From positions 124,001 through 188,000 of the forward strand of contig NZ_BAHE01000010.1 in the NCBI RefSeq assembly GCF_000298235.1: a stretch of 64,000 bases of DNA, in the 5' to 3' direction. The notes below the pieces were generated by a model. It made no database searches and was not told the origin of the DNA. It worked only from the letters and a program-made list of their open reading frames with translations. Every line of letters begins with the position of its first letter. The first letter of the stretch is position 1. The translations under genes and the position numbers were made by a program. Shown in pieces: positions 54,176 through 62,948 of the stretch. This stretch comes from Gordonia namibiensis NBRC 108229 (GTDB lineage Bacteria; Actinomycetota; Actinomycetes; Mycobacteriales; Mycobacteriaceae).

Positions 54176-54958
54176 TTGACCGACCAACGTGCGCGAGTGC
54201 TCGAGATCCGCCACGCCGACTCCGAGCCCCCGGGTTTCTACGGCCCACCGCTGATCGACCTCGCGGACGTCACCATCTTGCGGATCTGGCGTGAGCCGGT
54301 ACCCACCGACCTGACCGGATTCGACGCCGTGGTGACCCTCGGTGGGGCGATGGGAGTCGGCGACGCCCAACGCATCCCGTGGATCGCCGACGAGATCGCG
54401 CTCCTGCGCCGGGCGCTCGACCTGGGGATCCCGATCTGGGGTGTATGTCTCGGCGCCCAGATCCTGGCCGCCGCGCTGAACGCCGACGTGTACACGGCCT
54501 CCTCGCCGGAGGTCGGCATCCACACCGTCACCCTGAACGATGCGGGCACCACCGATCCGGTCTGGGGCACCGCGGACGGTGAGACGTCCGGAACGGTGCC
54601 GTCGGAATTCGACGTCGTGCAATGGCACTTCGACACGTTCACACTCCCGCCGGGGGCCACGCTGCTGGCGTCGTCGTCAACGTGTGTCAATCAGTTGTAC
54701 CGCCACGGGAAGTCGTACGGCGTGCAGTTCCACCTCGAGGCCGGCGGTGAGCTCGTCGGCGAATGGCTCGACTCCACCGAGTCACGATCGCTGATCACCG
54801 AGACCATCGGCGTCGAGGCCACCGATCGTTTCCCCGCCGACGCCGCAGCCACCGAACCCGTCACCATCCCGCTCGCGCGCACCGTGCTGACCCGGTGGCT
54901 GACCGGTGTGGTGGTGGCCGACGCCCCATCCGCCGGTCGGACTCAGCCGACGCCGTAG
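54176..54958 (+). CDS. Class I glutamine amidotransferase-like protein
   Basis: 260 residues. The nucleophile elbow GVCLGAQILAAAL with Cys and the QFHLEAG His-x-Glu pair are intact. VTLGGAMGVGD is the oxyanion loop of GMP synthetase-like GATases. It is encoded alone with no synthetase partner. Gamma-glutamyl hydrolase activity in amine breakdown is one possibility given the neighbours, but the motif is closer to GATases than to PuuD. The start is TTG 54176 with a weak site; an in-frame GTG lies at 54197. Confidence 0.82.
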   Translation: MTDQRARVLEIRHADSEPPGFYGPPLIDLADVTILRIWREPVPTDLTGFDAVVTLGGAMGVGDAQRIPWIADEIALLRRALDLGIPIWGVCLGAQILAAALNADVYTASSPEVGIHTVTLNDAGTTDPVWGTADGETSGTVPSEFDVVQWHFDTFTLPPGATLLASSSTCVNQLYRHGKSYGVQFHLEAGGELVGEWLDSTESRSLITETIGVEATDRFPADAAATEPVTIPLARTVLTRWLTGVVVADAPSAGRTQPTP

Positions 54959-55593
54959 GCGCGCACAAAAGCGTGTGCACCGTCGATCATGGTGCGCCGT
55001 AGACGTTCTGAGTCGACGGTGAGCGGGTTCGGTTGCTCGTTGAAGGCAAGAAGGAGCGTCAACGCGAAGAAGTGATCTGCCGCGCGTCGCGGGTCCTCCA
55101 CGGAGAGCAGACCGAGTCCGGCGAAGTGAGCGATCCGCTCGGAGATGGCGTTCTCGACCGCTCCGGTCTCCAGATCGTCGTCGGCGTCGGGGTCCTGCCA
55201 ACGCCGTTGCGCCACCAGGGCCAGCACAGCGGCATACTCCATCGAGCCCACGACGGTGACGCCGAGGTCGATGGCGGTCGACGTCAGCGCCTGCTCTAGC
55301 CGGGCCACGGTGGTGATACCCGCGTCATCACCGAGATGTGCGTCGATCACCTTGTTCGCGAAGATATCCAGGGATTCGGTCGCGTCCGCCAGGATCGAAC
55401 GGAACAGACGTTGCTTGTCGCCGAAGTATCCGTACACGGTGGCCTTGGAGACCTTGGCCTTGGCGGCCACGGCGTCCATGCTCACCCGGTCGACACCCTG
55501 ACTGACGAACAGGTCCCGCGCGGCCTCCACCACGGCCCGACGCTTCGTGGCCGAGGCCTCACTCAAGAGGTGCACCGGCTTCGGGTCATTCAT
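54943..55593 (-). CDS. TetR-family regulator of the divergent MFS gene
   Basis: 216 residues. HTH KRRAVVEAARDLFVSQGVDRVSMDAVAAKAKVSKATVYGYFGDKQ is classic TetR. The stop overlaps the GATase gene by 16 bases on the opposite strand. ATG 55593 is used. The intergenic region to the MFS gene contains two 15-bp perfect dyads that should be its operators, implying autoregulation and control of efflux. Confidence 0.92.
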   Translation of the reverse strand: MNDPKPVHLLSEASATKRRAVVEAARDLFVSQGVDRVSMDAVAAKAKVSKATVYGYFGDKQRLFRSILADATESLDIFANKVIDAHLGDDAGITTVARLEQALTSTAIDLGVTVVGSMEYAAVLALVAQRRWQDPDADDDLETGAVENAISERIAHFAGLGLLSVEDPRRAADHFFALTLLLAFNEQPNPLTVDSERLRRTMIDGAHAFVRAYGVG

Positions 55594-55615
55594 GCCCACA
55601 CCCTACAACAGAGAT

Positions 55616-55658
55616 ACTGAACCGTTCAGTCTTGGTGTATTGAACTAAACGGTTTAGT
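55616..55658. promoter_or_regulatory. Paired TetR operators
   Basis: Two perfect 15-base palindromes, ACTGAACCGTTCAGT (55616-55630) and ACTAAACGGTTTAGT (55644-55658), share the pattern ACTRAACNGTTYAGT and are spaced 28 bp centre to centre. They fill the gap between tetR and the MFS gene. The second ends eight bases before the MFS GTG, so the MFS message may be nearly leaderless. Confidence 0.8.
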
Positions 55659-55666
55659 CTGCCTCT

Positions 55667-57109
55667 GTGACATCAACTCAACACTCCGCCGAGGCCGCGT
55701 CCGCGCCGGTGTCGCAGCGGCGACTGAACCTGATCAGCGCGGCGCTTGTCCTCGGGGTCTTCACGACGCTGCTGGACACCACGATCGTGAACATCGCGAT
55801 CGAGCACCTTCGCGCGGCTTTCGACGCCTCGATCGCACAAACCCAATGGGTAGCCACGGCCTATCTCCTGCTATACGTGGCAGTCATCCCGATCAGCGGG
55901 TGGGCATCCGAACGCTTCGGAGCTCGCAACGTCTGGGCCTTCTCGGTCGCGGTCTTCCTCGCCGGCTCGATCTTCTGCGGCCTGGCGACCTCGCTGCCGA
56001 TGCTGATCGGGTTCCGCGCCGTGCAGGGCATCGGGGGCGGCATGCTGATCCCGCTGTCGTTCTCGATCCTCACCCGCGCCGCAGGCCCCGAACGGATCGG
56101 CAAGGCCATGGTGGCGATCGCGCTCCCGGCTCAGCTCGCCCCGGTGTTGGGGTCGGTCCTCGGCGGCCTCATCCTGCAGTACTGGAGCTGGCACTGGATG
56201 TTCTTCATCAACATCCCGGTCTGCGTGGCCGCACTCGCACTCGTACGGTTCCTGCCCGAGGTTCCCGGCCGTCCCGGCACGCGCCTGGACACCCTCGGTT
56301 TCGCGCTGCTGACTCCTGGTGTGATCGCCTTGGCCTACGGCATCTCCGAGGCCACCGGCGCCGGCGGGTTCACCGCCGTGACGGCATGGCTGCCGTTGCT
56401 GATCGGCATCCTGCTCGTCGCGGCGTTCGTCTACCACTCGCTGACCACACGCCGCCAACCTCTCATCGACGTACGGCTTTTCGCGCGACGCAGTTTCGGA
56501 CTCAGCAGCGTCATCACCTTCATGGCCGGGTTCACCACCTACGCGTTGACCCTGTTGCTGCCGCTGTTCTACCAGCAGATCCGCGGCGAGGGCGTCCTGG
56601 CCACCGGCCTACTGCTGATACCGCAGGGTGCCGGCACCATGCTCTTCTTCCTGCTCGCCCGTCGGATCGCCACCCACGTCGACGGCCGCTTCATCGTCGC
56701 CGGCGGTAGCGCACTCATCATGATCGGCATCCTGCCCTTCGTCTTCACCGGTCTCGACGGCGGCGGGATTCTGCTGTTGGCCGGCCAGCTCCTGCAGGGC
56801 ATCGGCTTCGGCGCCGCCATGTTCCCGGTCATGACATTGGCCTTCGGAAGCCTCACACACGACGAAATACCAAGCGGCAGCGCGGCGTTCAGCGTCGTGC
56901 AGCGTGTCGGGGCGCCGTTCGGTGTCGCAGTCGTCGCCGTCATCCTGCAGAGCCGACTCGACTCCGCCGACTCACCGGCCCAGGCCCTCACCGCGTTCAC
57001 CGGCACCTTCTGGTGGGTACTCGGGCTCAGCCTCATCCCCTGCGCCCTCGCCTTCCTCATCCCGAAGACACGAAAGAAGACCGCACAGGTGACCGCGCCG
57101 GATCAGTAG
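55667..57109 (+). CDS. MFS drug-type exporter, DHA2/EmrB-QacA group
   Basis: 480 residues, about 14 membrane helices. TTLLDTTIVNIAIEHLR is the DHA2 motif D1, WASERFGARNVW is motif A, and AVQGIGGGMLIPLSFSIL is motif C-like of exporters. Probable proton-coupled multidrug efflux pump, under the divergent TetR. No ribosome-binding site precedes GTG 55667. An FAD reductase-like gene follows 92 bp later. Confidence 0.92.
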   Translation: MTSTQHSAEAASAPVSQRRLNLISAALVLGVFTTLLDTTIVNIAIEHLRAAFDASIAQTQWVATAYLLLYVAVIPISGWASERFGARNVWAFSVAVFLAGSIFCGLATSLPMLIGFRAVQGIGGGMLIPLSFSILTRAAGPERIGKAMVAIALPAQLAPVLGSVLGGLILQYWSWHWMFFINIPVCVAALALVRFLPEVPGRPGTRLDTLGFALLTPGVIALAYGISEATGAGGFTAVTAWLPLLIGILLVAAFVYHSLTTRRQPLIDVRLFARRSFGLSSVITFMAGFTTYALTLLLPLFYQQIRGEGVLATGLLLIPQGAGTMLFFLLARRIATHVDGRFIVAGGSALIMIGILPFVFTGLDGGGILLLAGQLLQGIGFGAAMFPVMTLAFGSLTHDEIPSGSAAFSVVQRVGAPFGVAVVAVILQSRLDSADSPAQALTAFTGTFWWVLGLSLIPCALAFLIPKTRKKTAQVTAPDQ

Positions 57110-57201
57110 GGGCATCGTCCCCGAACGAACGGTGCAGCGCACCAGAATATGTCGACACCCGATCGACGACCCCGAATCCAATCGTCGCAAGGAGAACTCT
57201 C

Positions 57202-57912
57202 ATGCCCACAGCACCGGCCCTCGTCGGCAGGTTCGCCGAGGCACTCATGGGCCGCCGCGCGTGTGTGCTCGCCACGGAACAGATCGCTCCCGATTTCCTC
57301 GAAGTCGAGTTCCGGGCCGAGCCACCGCCCGGTGGATGGCAGCCCGGCCACGAAGTCCAGGTCCGCGCCACCCGCACCGAGGGTCGCCGGTACACGGTCC
57401 ACGGGGTCGTCGACGCCCAACGCATCACCATTCTCACCGTCCTTCACGGTGACGCACCCGGAACCCGATGGCTGCGCGCCCTCCGACCTGGAACGGAGAT
57501 CACCCTTCTGGCTGGTAAGCACGTGGCCGCGCGGTTGCCCGGAACTCGCCTGATCTTCCTCGGAGACGGTTCTGCACTCGGCACGTTCAACGCGCACACC
57601 GCCGTCGGACACGGTGCGGTCACGACAACCACGGTGATCGAGGCTCCGCCCGGATCTGTTGCAGCACTGAGCGATCGGTGTCCCGGTTACCGGATTCTCC
57701 CTGCCCTCGACGATGAGCCCGGGGCGACGACACAAGCCTGGCTCGACGACGCGCTCCGCAACGGCGATCTCGCCGACGTCGACGGCGCCCTTCTCCTCGG
57801 ACACGCTCAGTCCATCCAGCAGCAGCGACGCGCTCTGATCACCGGTACAACCCTCGACAGGCGTGCGATCACCACCAGACCGTACTGGGCAACCGGGAAG
57901 GCGGGGCTCTGA
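57202..57912 (+). CDS. Siderophore-interacting (SIP)-type FAD-binding protein
   Basis: 236 residues. The FAD-binding region contains GWQPGHEVQVRATRTEGRRYTVH, with the RxYT signature of the ferredoxin reductase-like SIP family, and LIFLGDGSALGTFNA for the nicotinamide side. It is shorter than usual SIPs (about 260-280). In siderophore biology such proteins reduce ferric chelates. It lies downstream of the exporter and may be in the same TetR regulon. ATG 57202 with AAGGAG. Confidence 0.75.
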   Translation: MPTAPALVGRFAEALMGRRACVLATEQIAPDFLEVEFRAEPPPGGWQPGHEVQVRATRTEGRRYTVHGVVDAQRITILTVLHGDAPGTRWLRALRPGTEITLLAGKHVAARLPGTRLIFLGDGSALGTFNAHTAVGHGAVTTTTVIEAPPGSVAALSDRCPGYRILPALDDEPGATTQAWLDDALRNGDLADVDGALLLGHAQSIQQQRRALITGTTLDRRAITTRPYWATGKAGL

Positions 57913-57971
57913 GGGGAGCACGGACCCGTAGTTCCCGACGGGCCCCACACGGCAGGTCGCGCGCGCCGGCA

Positions 57972-59402
57972 TCAGCTGTCGAAGCCCAGTCCGATCCGGT
58001 CCAGCAGCGTGAGCCATGCGCCGCGGCGACCGTTGCGACGTTCGCTGCGCGCCATCTGATGCCGGGTGAGAGTGATTCCCGCCCAGCGGATCGGTTCCGG
58101 CGGGAACGGTAAGGGCTTGCGGCGCACCATCTCCAGGGCGGTGCGTTCGGTTCGTAGACCGTCGACGAGGTCGAGTGCGGTGGCAGCCGCGAAATGCGAG
58201 GCGCCGACGCCGAGTCCGGTGAAACCGACCGCCGTCACCACGCGCCCGCCGTGGGAGGTGTCCCAGAAGGCGCAGAACCGCGAGCAGGTGTCGATCACCC
58301 CGCCCCAGGTGTGCGTCGCGGTGATCCCCTCGAGTTGCGGGAACATCTGCAGGAGATGATCACCGAGCAGCGCCCATTCGCCGGGCTGGTGGGCGCGGCG
58401 GGGGTCGTCGTCGGACCCGAAGTGATACGGCGCGTCCCAACCGCCGAACAGCATCCGGTTGTCGGCGGTGAGCCGAAAGTAGTGGAAGCGTGGACCGCTG
58501 TCGGCGAGTCCCTCGCGCCCAGCCCAGCCCAGGGAGGCGAGTTGATCGTCCGACAACGGTTCGGTCATCAGTGCGTAGTCCCACACCGGGACCGTGTAGA
58601 GGCGCAGTCTGCGGACCAGCGATCGGCTCGCCGACGTCGCGACGACGACCCGACCGGCGCGAATGTGCCCGAAATCCGTCCGGGCGCAGATCTCGTCACC
58701 CGACGAATCCGAGGTCAGATCCAGAACCTCGGTGCTCTCGAAGATCTGCACGCCGAGCCGTTCGGCTGCCTCGGCGAGGCCGAACGCGAGTTTGGCGGGG
58801 TCGAGGATCGAGACATGCGGGTCGTAGAGGGCGCCGCGGACCATCGGGGAGTTGACGCGTTCCCGGGCCGCGGATGCGTCCAGCAGGACGAGATCCTCAC
58901 CGAGTGCCTGCCCGGCGGCCGCGGTCTCGGCGAGATCGTCGAACTGCCAGTCGGTGGTCGCCAGGTCGAGTTCGCCGGTGCGCTCGACGTCGGCGTCGAT
59001 GCCCAGGCGGGTCAGGGTGTCGACGATGGCGTCGAGGGTCTCGCGACCCATGCGCAGCAGCGTCGGCATCTCGTCGGGGAACCGCTGCAGTCCGTTGCCG
59101 AGTCCATGTGTGAGGCTGGCCGCGCAGAAGCCTCCGTTGCGTCCGGAGGCGTGTTCGGCGAGCCGGTCGCGTTCGACGAGCACGATCGATCGGGAGGGAT
59201 TGCGTTCGGCGGCTTGCGCGGCCGCCCACAGGCCGGTGAAGCCACCGCCGACCACCAGCAGATCGGCGGTGGTCTCGCCGACGAGTCGGGGCCGGGGTTC
59301 GGGACGCAGGTCGCGGTCGAGCCAGAAGGGGCGGGCCGCGGCCCGCGCGACCACCTCGACTCCCCGCTGGGTCGGCCGCGAGGCCCACGTCCGGTCGGTC
59401 AC
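57972..59402 (-). CDS. FAD-dependent amine oxidase (DAO/PuuB-like)
   Basis: 476 residues of the D-amino-acid oxidase-like superfamily. FAD fold LLVVGGGFTGLWAAAQAAERNP, then ERDRLAEHASGRNGGFCAASL, and C-terminal TWGGVIDTCSRFCAFWD and VGFTGLGVGASHFAA. Closest in layout to gamma-glutamylputrescine oxidase. GTG 59402 overlaps the stop of the aldehyde dehydrogenase gene, so amine oxidation and aldehyde oxidation are translationally coupled. Confidence 0.88.
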   Translation of the reverse strand: MTDRTWASRPTQRGVEVVARAAARPFWLDRDLRPEPRPRLVGETTADLLVVGGGFTGLWAAAQAAERNPSRSIVLVERDRLAEHASGRNGGFCAASLTHGLGNGLQRFPDEMPTLLRMGRETLDAIVDTLTRLGIDADVERTGELDLATTDWQFDDLAETAAAGQALGEDLVLLDASAARERVNSPMVRGALYDPHVSILDPAKLAFGLAEAAERLGVQIFESTEVLDLTSDSSGDEICARTDFGHIRAGRVVVATSASRSLVRRLRLYTVPVWDYALMTEPLSDDQLASLGWAGREGLADSGPRFHYFRLTADNRMLFGGWDAPYHFGSDDDPRRAHQPGEWALLGDHLLQMFPQLEGITATHTWGGVIDTCSRFCAFWDTSHGGRVVTAVGFTGLGVGASHFAAATALDLVDGLRTERTALEMVRRKPLPFPPEPIRWAGITLTRHQMARSERRNGRRGAWLTLLDRIGLGFDS

Positions 59403-60898
59403 GCCGTCGGACCGCCGAGGGTGAAGATCGTTCGGTGCCATTCCTTTTCGGCGACGCCGTGGATGTCGCTCATGACGTGCTTGATCAGCAGGTACTCGTC
59501 GAGCGAGTAGGTCGACATGTCCTTGCCGAAGCCGGAGGCACCGAATCCGCCGTGCGGCATCTCGCTGATGATCGGGATGTGGTCGTTGATCCAGACGCAC
59601 CCGGCGTGAATCTCACGCGAAGCACGTTGCGCGCGATACACATCGCGCGTCCATGCCGACGCCGCGAGGCCGTACGGGGTGTCGTTGGCGCGACGGATCG
59701 CGTCGTCGTCATCGGTGAAACGACTGACCGCGAGCACCGGCCCGAACACCTCGTCGCGGTAGATCTCCGAATCCTCGGCCACGTCGGCGACGAGCGTGGG
59801 CGGGTAGAAGGCGCCCTGACCGTCGGGGACGCTACCGCCGGTGACCACGCGCGCACCGACCGCCCGCGCACGGTCCACCATCCCGGCCACCTTGTCGCGG
59901 TGCCGCCGGGAGATGAGGGAGCCCAGATCCGTTGCCGGGTCGGTCGGATCGCCGATGACGACCCGCGACATGAGGTCTGCGACGCCGTCGACGAAGTCGT
60001 CGTAGAGCGCGGGCGCGACGATCGCGCGGGTGGCCGCGGTGCAGTCCTGGCCGCCGTTGATGATCGAGCCCGCGACCGCACCGTGGATCGCGGCCTGCAG
60101 GTCGGCGTCGTCGAAGACGACGAACGGCGCCTTGCCGCCGAGTTCGAGCTGGATGCGGGCCCCGTTGGTGGCGGCCTGCGCCATCACCTGCCGGCCGACC
60201 GCGCTCGAACCGGTGAATGTCACCATGTCGACGTCGGGATGCCCGGCGAGATGGGCGCCGGCTTCCGGTCCGGTGCCGACGACGATGTTGAGGACACCGT
60301 CGGGCAGTCCGGCCTCGGTGGCGATGCGGGCCATCGTCAGCGTGGTCAGCGGCGTGATCTCGGCGGGTTTCAGCACCACCGCACAGCCGGCGGCGAGTGC
60401 CGGGATGACCTTCCACACTGCCATCTGCAGCGGATAGTTCCACGGCGTGATGGTGCCGACGACCCCGACGGGTTCCCGGCGGATCGACGAGGTGTGGTCA
60501 CCTGAGTATTCCCCGCTCGCCTTGCCCTCGAGATTCCGTGCGACTCCGGCGAAGAAGTCGACGTTGTCGATCGATCCGGGGATGTCGAACTCGGTCGCGA
60601 GCCGAACCGGTTTACCGGTGTGGGCGACCTCTTCGGCGATCAGCAGGTCGGACTCGGCGTCGAGCGCCCTGGCCAACGCGAGCAGGACTCCCGCCCGTTC
60701 GGCCGGGGTCGCACGACCCCAGGCGGGCTGCGCGGCGCGAGCACTGGCCACCGCGGTATCGATGTCACCGCGACCTGCGAGTTTCACGGTCGCGACCGGC
60801 TCATCCGTGGCAGGATTGATCACGATGTGATCGGCACCGGTCGAGTGATGGGGCTTTCCGTCGATCCAGCCGGACGGAATGCTGGTTGGAGAGGACAT
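59399..60898 (-). CDS. Aldehyde dehydrogenase, gamma-aminobutyraldehyde/betaine aldehyde type
   Basis: 499 residues. NAD fold and catalytic motifs: TPWNYPLQMAVWKVIPALAAG, FTGSSAVGRQVMAQAA, LELGGKAPFVVFDDAD (Glu) and NGGQDCTAATR with the nucleophile Cys. GFGKDMSTYSLDEYLLIKHVM at the C-terminus is typical of 4-aminobutanal dehydrogenases. Likely makes GABA or a similar acid from the aldehyde produced by the oxidase or aminotransferase. First gene of the operon divergent from the Lrp regulator. Confidence 0.92.
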   Translation of the reverse strand: MSSPTSIPSGWIDGKPHHSTGADHIVINPATDEPVATVKLAGRGDIDTAVASARAAQPAWGRATPAERAGVLLALARALDAESDLLIAEEVAHTGKPVRLATEFDIPGSIDNVDFFAGVARNLEGKASGEYSGDHTSSIRREPVGVVGTITPWNYPLQMAVWKVIPALAAGCAVVLKPAEITPLTTLTMARIATEAGLPDGVLNIVVGTGPEAGAHLAGHPDVDMVTFTGSSAVGRQVMAQAATNGARIQLELGGKAPFVVFDDADLQAAIHGAVAGSIINGGQDCTAATRAIVAPALYDDFVDGVADLMSRVVIGDPTDPATDLGSLISRRHRDKVAGMVDRARAVGARVVTGGSVPDGQGAFYPPTLVADVAEDSEIYRDEVFGPVLAVSRFTDDDDAIRRANDTPYGLAASAWTRDVYRAQRASREIHAGCVWINDHIPIISEMPHGGFGASGFGKDMSTYSLDEYLLIKHVMSDIHGVAEKEWHRTIFTLGGPTA

Positions 60899-60920
60899 AC
60901 CCCCAGATCCTACCGCCGCC

Positions 60921-60995
60921 GTTGCGGATTCACGTGTCGAAATACGGTTTCGTTGCGGATTCAGTCGTCTGTGTTGCGGTCCGCTGCGGAATCCG
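60921..60995. promoter_or_regulatory. Helically phased repeats, candidate Lrp/AsnC binding region
   Basis: The word GTTGCGGATTCA occurs at 60921 and 60952, with related GTTGCGG at 60973 and GCTGCGGAATCC at 60983. Spacings are 31, 21 and 10 bp, i.e. about three, two and one turns of DNA, so all face the same side. They lie between the divergent aldehyde dehydrogenase operon and the Lrp-type gene. Confidence 0.6.
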
Positions 60996-61008
60996 TCACG
61001 ATCATGGG

Positions 61009-61473
61009 GTGGCTGACCCTGCATCCACACAGTTGGACGCAACTGCGAAGAAGATCATCGAACTCCTGCAGGCCGATGGTCGGAGCAGCTATGCCTCCAT
61101 CGGCAAGGAAGTCGGCCTGTCCGAGGCCGCCGTCCGCAACCGAGTCCAGAAGCTCAGCGAGAGCGGACTCATGCAGATCGTCGCGGTCACCGATCCCCTC
61201 AAGCTCGGGTTCGCCCGCCAGGCGATGATCGGAATCCGCTGTGTGGGTGACACCCAGGCTCTGGCGCAACACCTCGCCGAACACCCCGAGATCGACTACG
61301 TCCTGCTGACCGCGGGATCGTTCGACATCCTGATCGAGGTCGTCTGCGAGAACGACGACCATCTCCTGGAGATCCTGAACAAGAAGGTGCGCGTGCACCC
61401 GGAGGTCGTCGGCACCGAGACCCTCGTCTATCTCAAACTCGTCAAACAGCAATACAACTGGGGAACCAGATGA
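61009..61473 (+). CDS. Lrp/AsnC-family transcriptional regulator
   Basis: 154 residues. HTH LDATAKKIIELLQADGRSSYASIGKEVGLSEAAVRNRVQKLSESG, then the RAM ligand-binding domain (LAEHPEIDYVLLTAGSFDILIEVVCENDDHLLEIL). GTG 61009. Probably senses an amino acid or amine and controls both the divergent oxidase-dehydrogenase operon and the downstream aminotransferase 16 bp away. Confidence 0.93.
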   Translation: MADPASTQLDATAKKIIELLQADGRSSYASIGKEVGLSEAAVRNRVQKLSESGLMQIVAVTDPLKLGFARQAMIGIRCVGDTQALAQHLAEHPEIDYVLLTAGSFDILIEVVCENDDHLLEILNKKVRVHPEVVGTETLVYLKLVKQQYNWGTR

Positions 61474-61489
61474 CCGACTGGAAGTCACG

Positions 61490-62881
61490 ATGACACTGAC
61501 CGCACCCTCGACACCACCCGATTCCGCCCGGTCGCTGGGCGAGCGCAGTGCGGCGCACCTCTGGGGACACTTCGCCCGGCACGGCGACGCCATCACGCCG
61601 CCGGTGATCACCCGCGGCGAGGGTATGCGCATCTTCGACGATCAGGGACGCAGCTACCTCGATGCGCTCGCCGGACTCTTCGTCGTGCAAGTGGGTCACG
61701 GTCGGGAGGAACTGGCCGAGGCCGCCGCCAGGCAGGCCAAGGATCTCGCGTTCTTCCCGTTGTGGTCGTACGCGACTCCCCCGGCGATCGAACTCGCCGA
61801 ACGCCTCGCCGCCTATGCACCCGGCGACCTCAACCGAGTCTTCTTCACCACCGGTGGCGGCGAAGCCGTCGAGAGCGCCTGGAAGCTGGCCAAGCAGTAC
61901 TTCAAGCTCGTCGGGAAACCCGGTAAGCACAAGGTGATCTCGCGTGCGGTCGCCTACCACGGCACACCGCAGGGCGCGCTCGCCATCACCGGTGTGCCGG
62001 CCCTCAAGGAGGCCTTCGAGCCGTTGACGCCCGGGGCGTTCCGCGTGCCGAACACCAACATCTACCGGGCGGCCGACGACATGTCCGCCGACCCGAAGAA
62101 GTTCGGCCGCTGGGCCGCCGACCGCATCGCCGAGGCGATCGAGTTCGAGGGCCCGGACACGGTGTCGGCGGTCTTCCTCGAGCCCGTCCAGAACGCCGGC
62201 GGGTGCTTCCCGCCGCCGCCCGGCTATTTCGAGCGGGTCCGCGAGATATGCGACGAGTACGACGTTCTCTTGGTCTCCGACGAGGTGATCTGCGCGTTCG
62301 GCCGCATCGGGTCGATGTTCGCCTGCGACGACTTCGGTTATGTCCCCGACATCATCACCTGCGCCAAGGGCATGACATCGGGCTACTCCCCGATCGGCGC
62401 GATGATCGCCAGCGACCGCCTGTTCGAACCGTTCCGCGACGGCACCACGACGTTCGCGCACGGTTACACCTTCGGTGGGCACCCGGTGTCGGCGGCAGTC
62501 GCGCTGGCCAACCTCGACATCTTCGAGCGCGAGGGCCTCAACGAGCACGTCAAGACCCAGGCACCGGCGTTCCGGGCGACCCTCGAGAAGCTCCACGACC
62601 TGCCGATCGTCGGCGACGTACGCGGCGAGGGGTACTTCTACGGGATCGAACTCGTGAAGGACAAGGCCACCAAGGAGACGTTCACGGCGGCCGAGTCCGA
62701 ACGCATCCTGCGCGGATTCCTCTCCACCGCACTGTTCGACGCCGGGCTCTACTGCCGCGCCGACGACCGCGGCGACCCCGTCGTCCAGCTCGCCCCTCCG
62801 CTGATCGCGGGTCAGGCCGAGTTCGACGAGATCGAGCAGATCCTGCGGTCGGTCCTGGGCCAGGCGTACTCGCTGCTGTAG
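61490..62881 (+). CDS. Class III pyridoxal-phosphate aminotransferase (omega-type)
   Basis: 463 residues. Class III fold with LDALAGLFVVQVGHGR, the FFTTGGGEAVESAWKLAKQY cofactor loop, VAYHGTPQGALAITG, VFLEPVQNAGGC, LLVSDEVICAFGRIGSMF and the Lys in ITCAKGMTSGYSPIGA. Putrescine- or beta-alanine-pyruvate aminotransferases are the nearest named groups; matches Rv3329 by position. With the aldehyde dehydrogenase it gives a second entry to the 4-aminobutanal step. Confidence 0.9.
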   Translation: MTLTAPSTPPDSARSLGERSAAHLWGHFARHGDAITPPVITRGEGMRIFDDQGRSYLDALAGLFVVQVGHGREELAEAAARQAKDLAFFPLWSYATPPAIELAERLAAYAPGDLNRVFFTTGGGEAVESAWKLAKQYFKLVGKPGKHKVISRAVAYHGTPQGALAITGVPALKEAFEPLTPGAFRVPNTNIYRAADDMSADPKKFGRWAADRIAEAIEFEGPDTVSAVFLEPVQNAGGCFPPPPGYFERVREICDEYDVLLVSDEVICAFGRIGSMFACDDFGYVPDIITCAKGMTSGYSPIGAMIASDRLFEPFRDGTTTFAHGYTFGGHPVSAAVALANLDIFEREGLNEHVKTQAPAFRATLEKLHDLPIVGDVRGEGYFYGIELVKDKATKETFTAAESERILRGFLSTALFDAGLYCRADDRGDPVVQLAPPLIAGQAEFDEIEQILRSVLGQAYSLL

Positions 62882-62948
62882 TCCACGCGGCCGAACGTCG
62901 GACACGGCCGCTCCGCGCGTCCTGAGCCTGCCCGGTTCCGCTGGTAAC

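Noticed and set aside
54176..54958. PuuD-type gamma-glutamyl-GABA hydrolase
   Set aside because: The nucleophile motif is GVCLGAQ and the oxyanion loop is of GMP synthetase type; neighbours alone do not justify the name.
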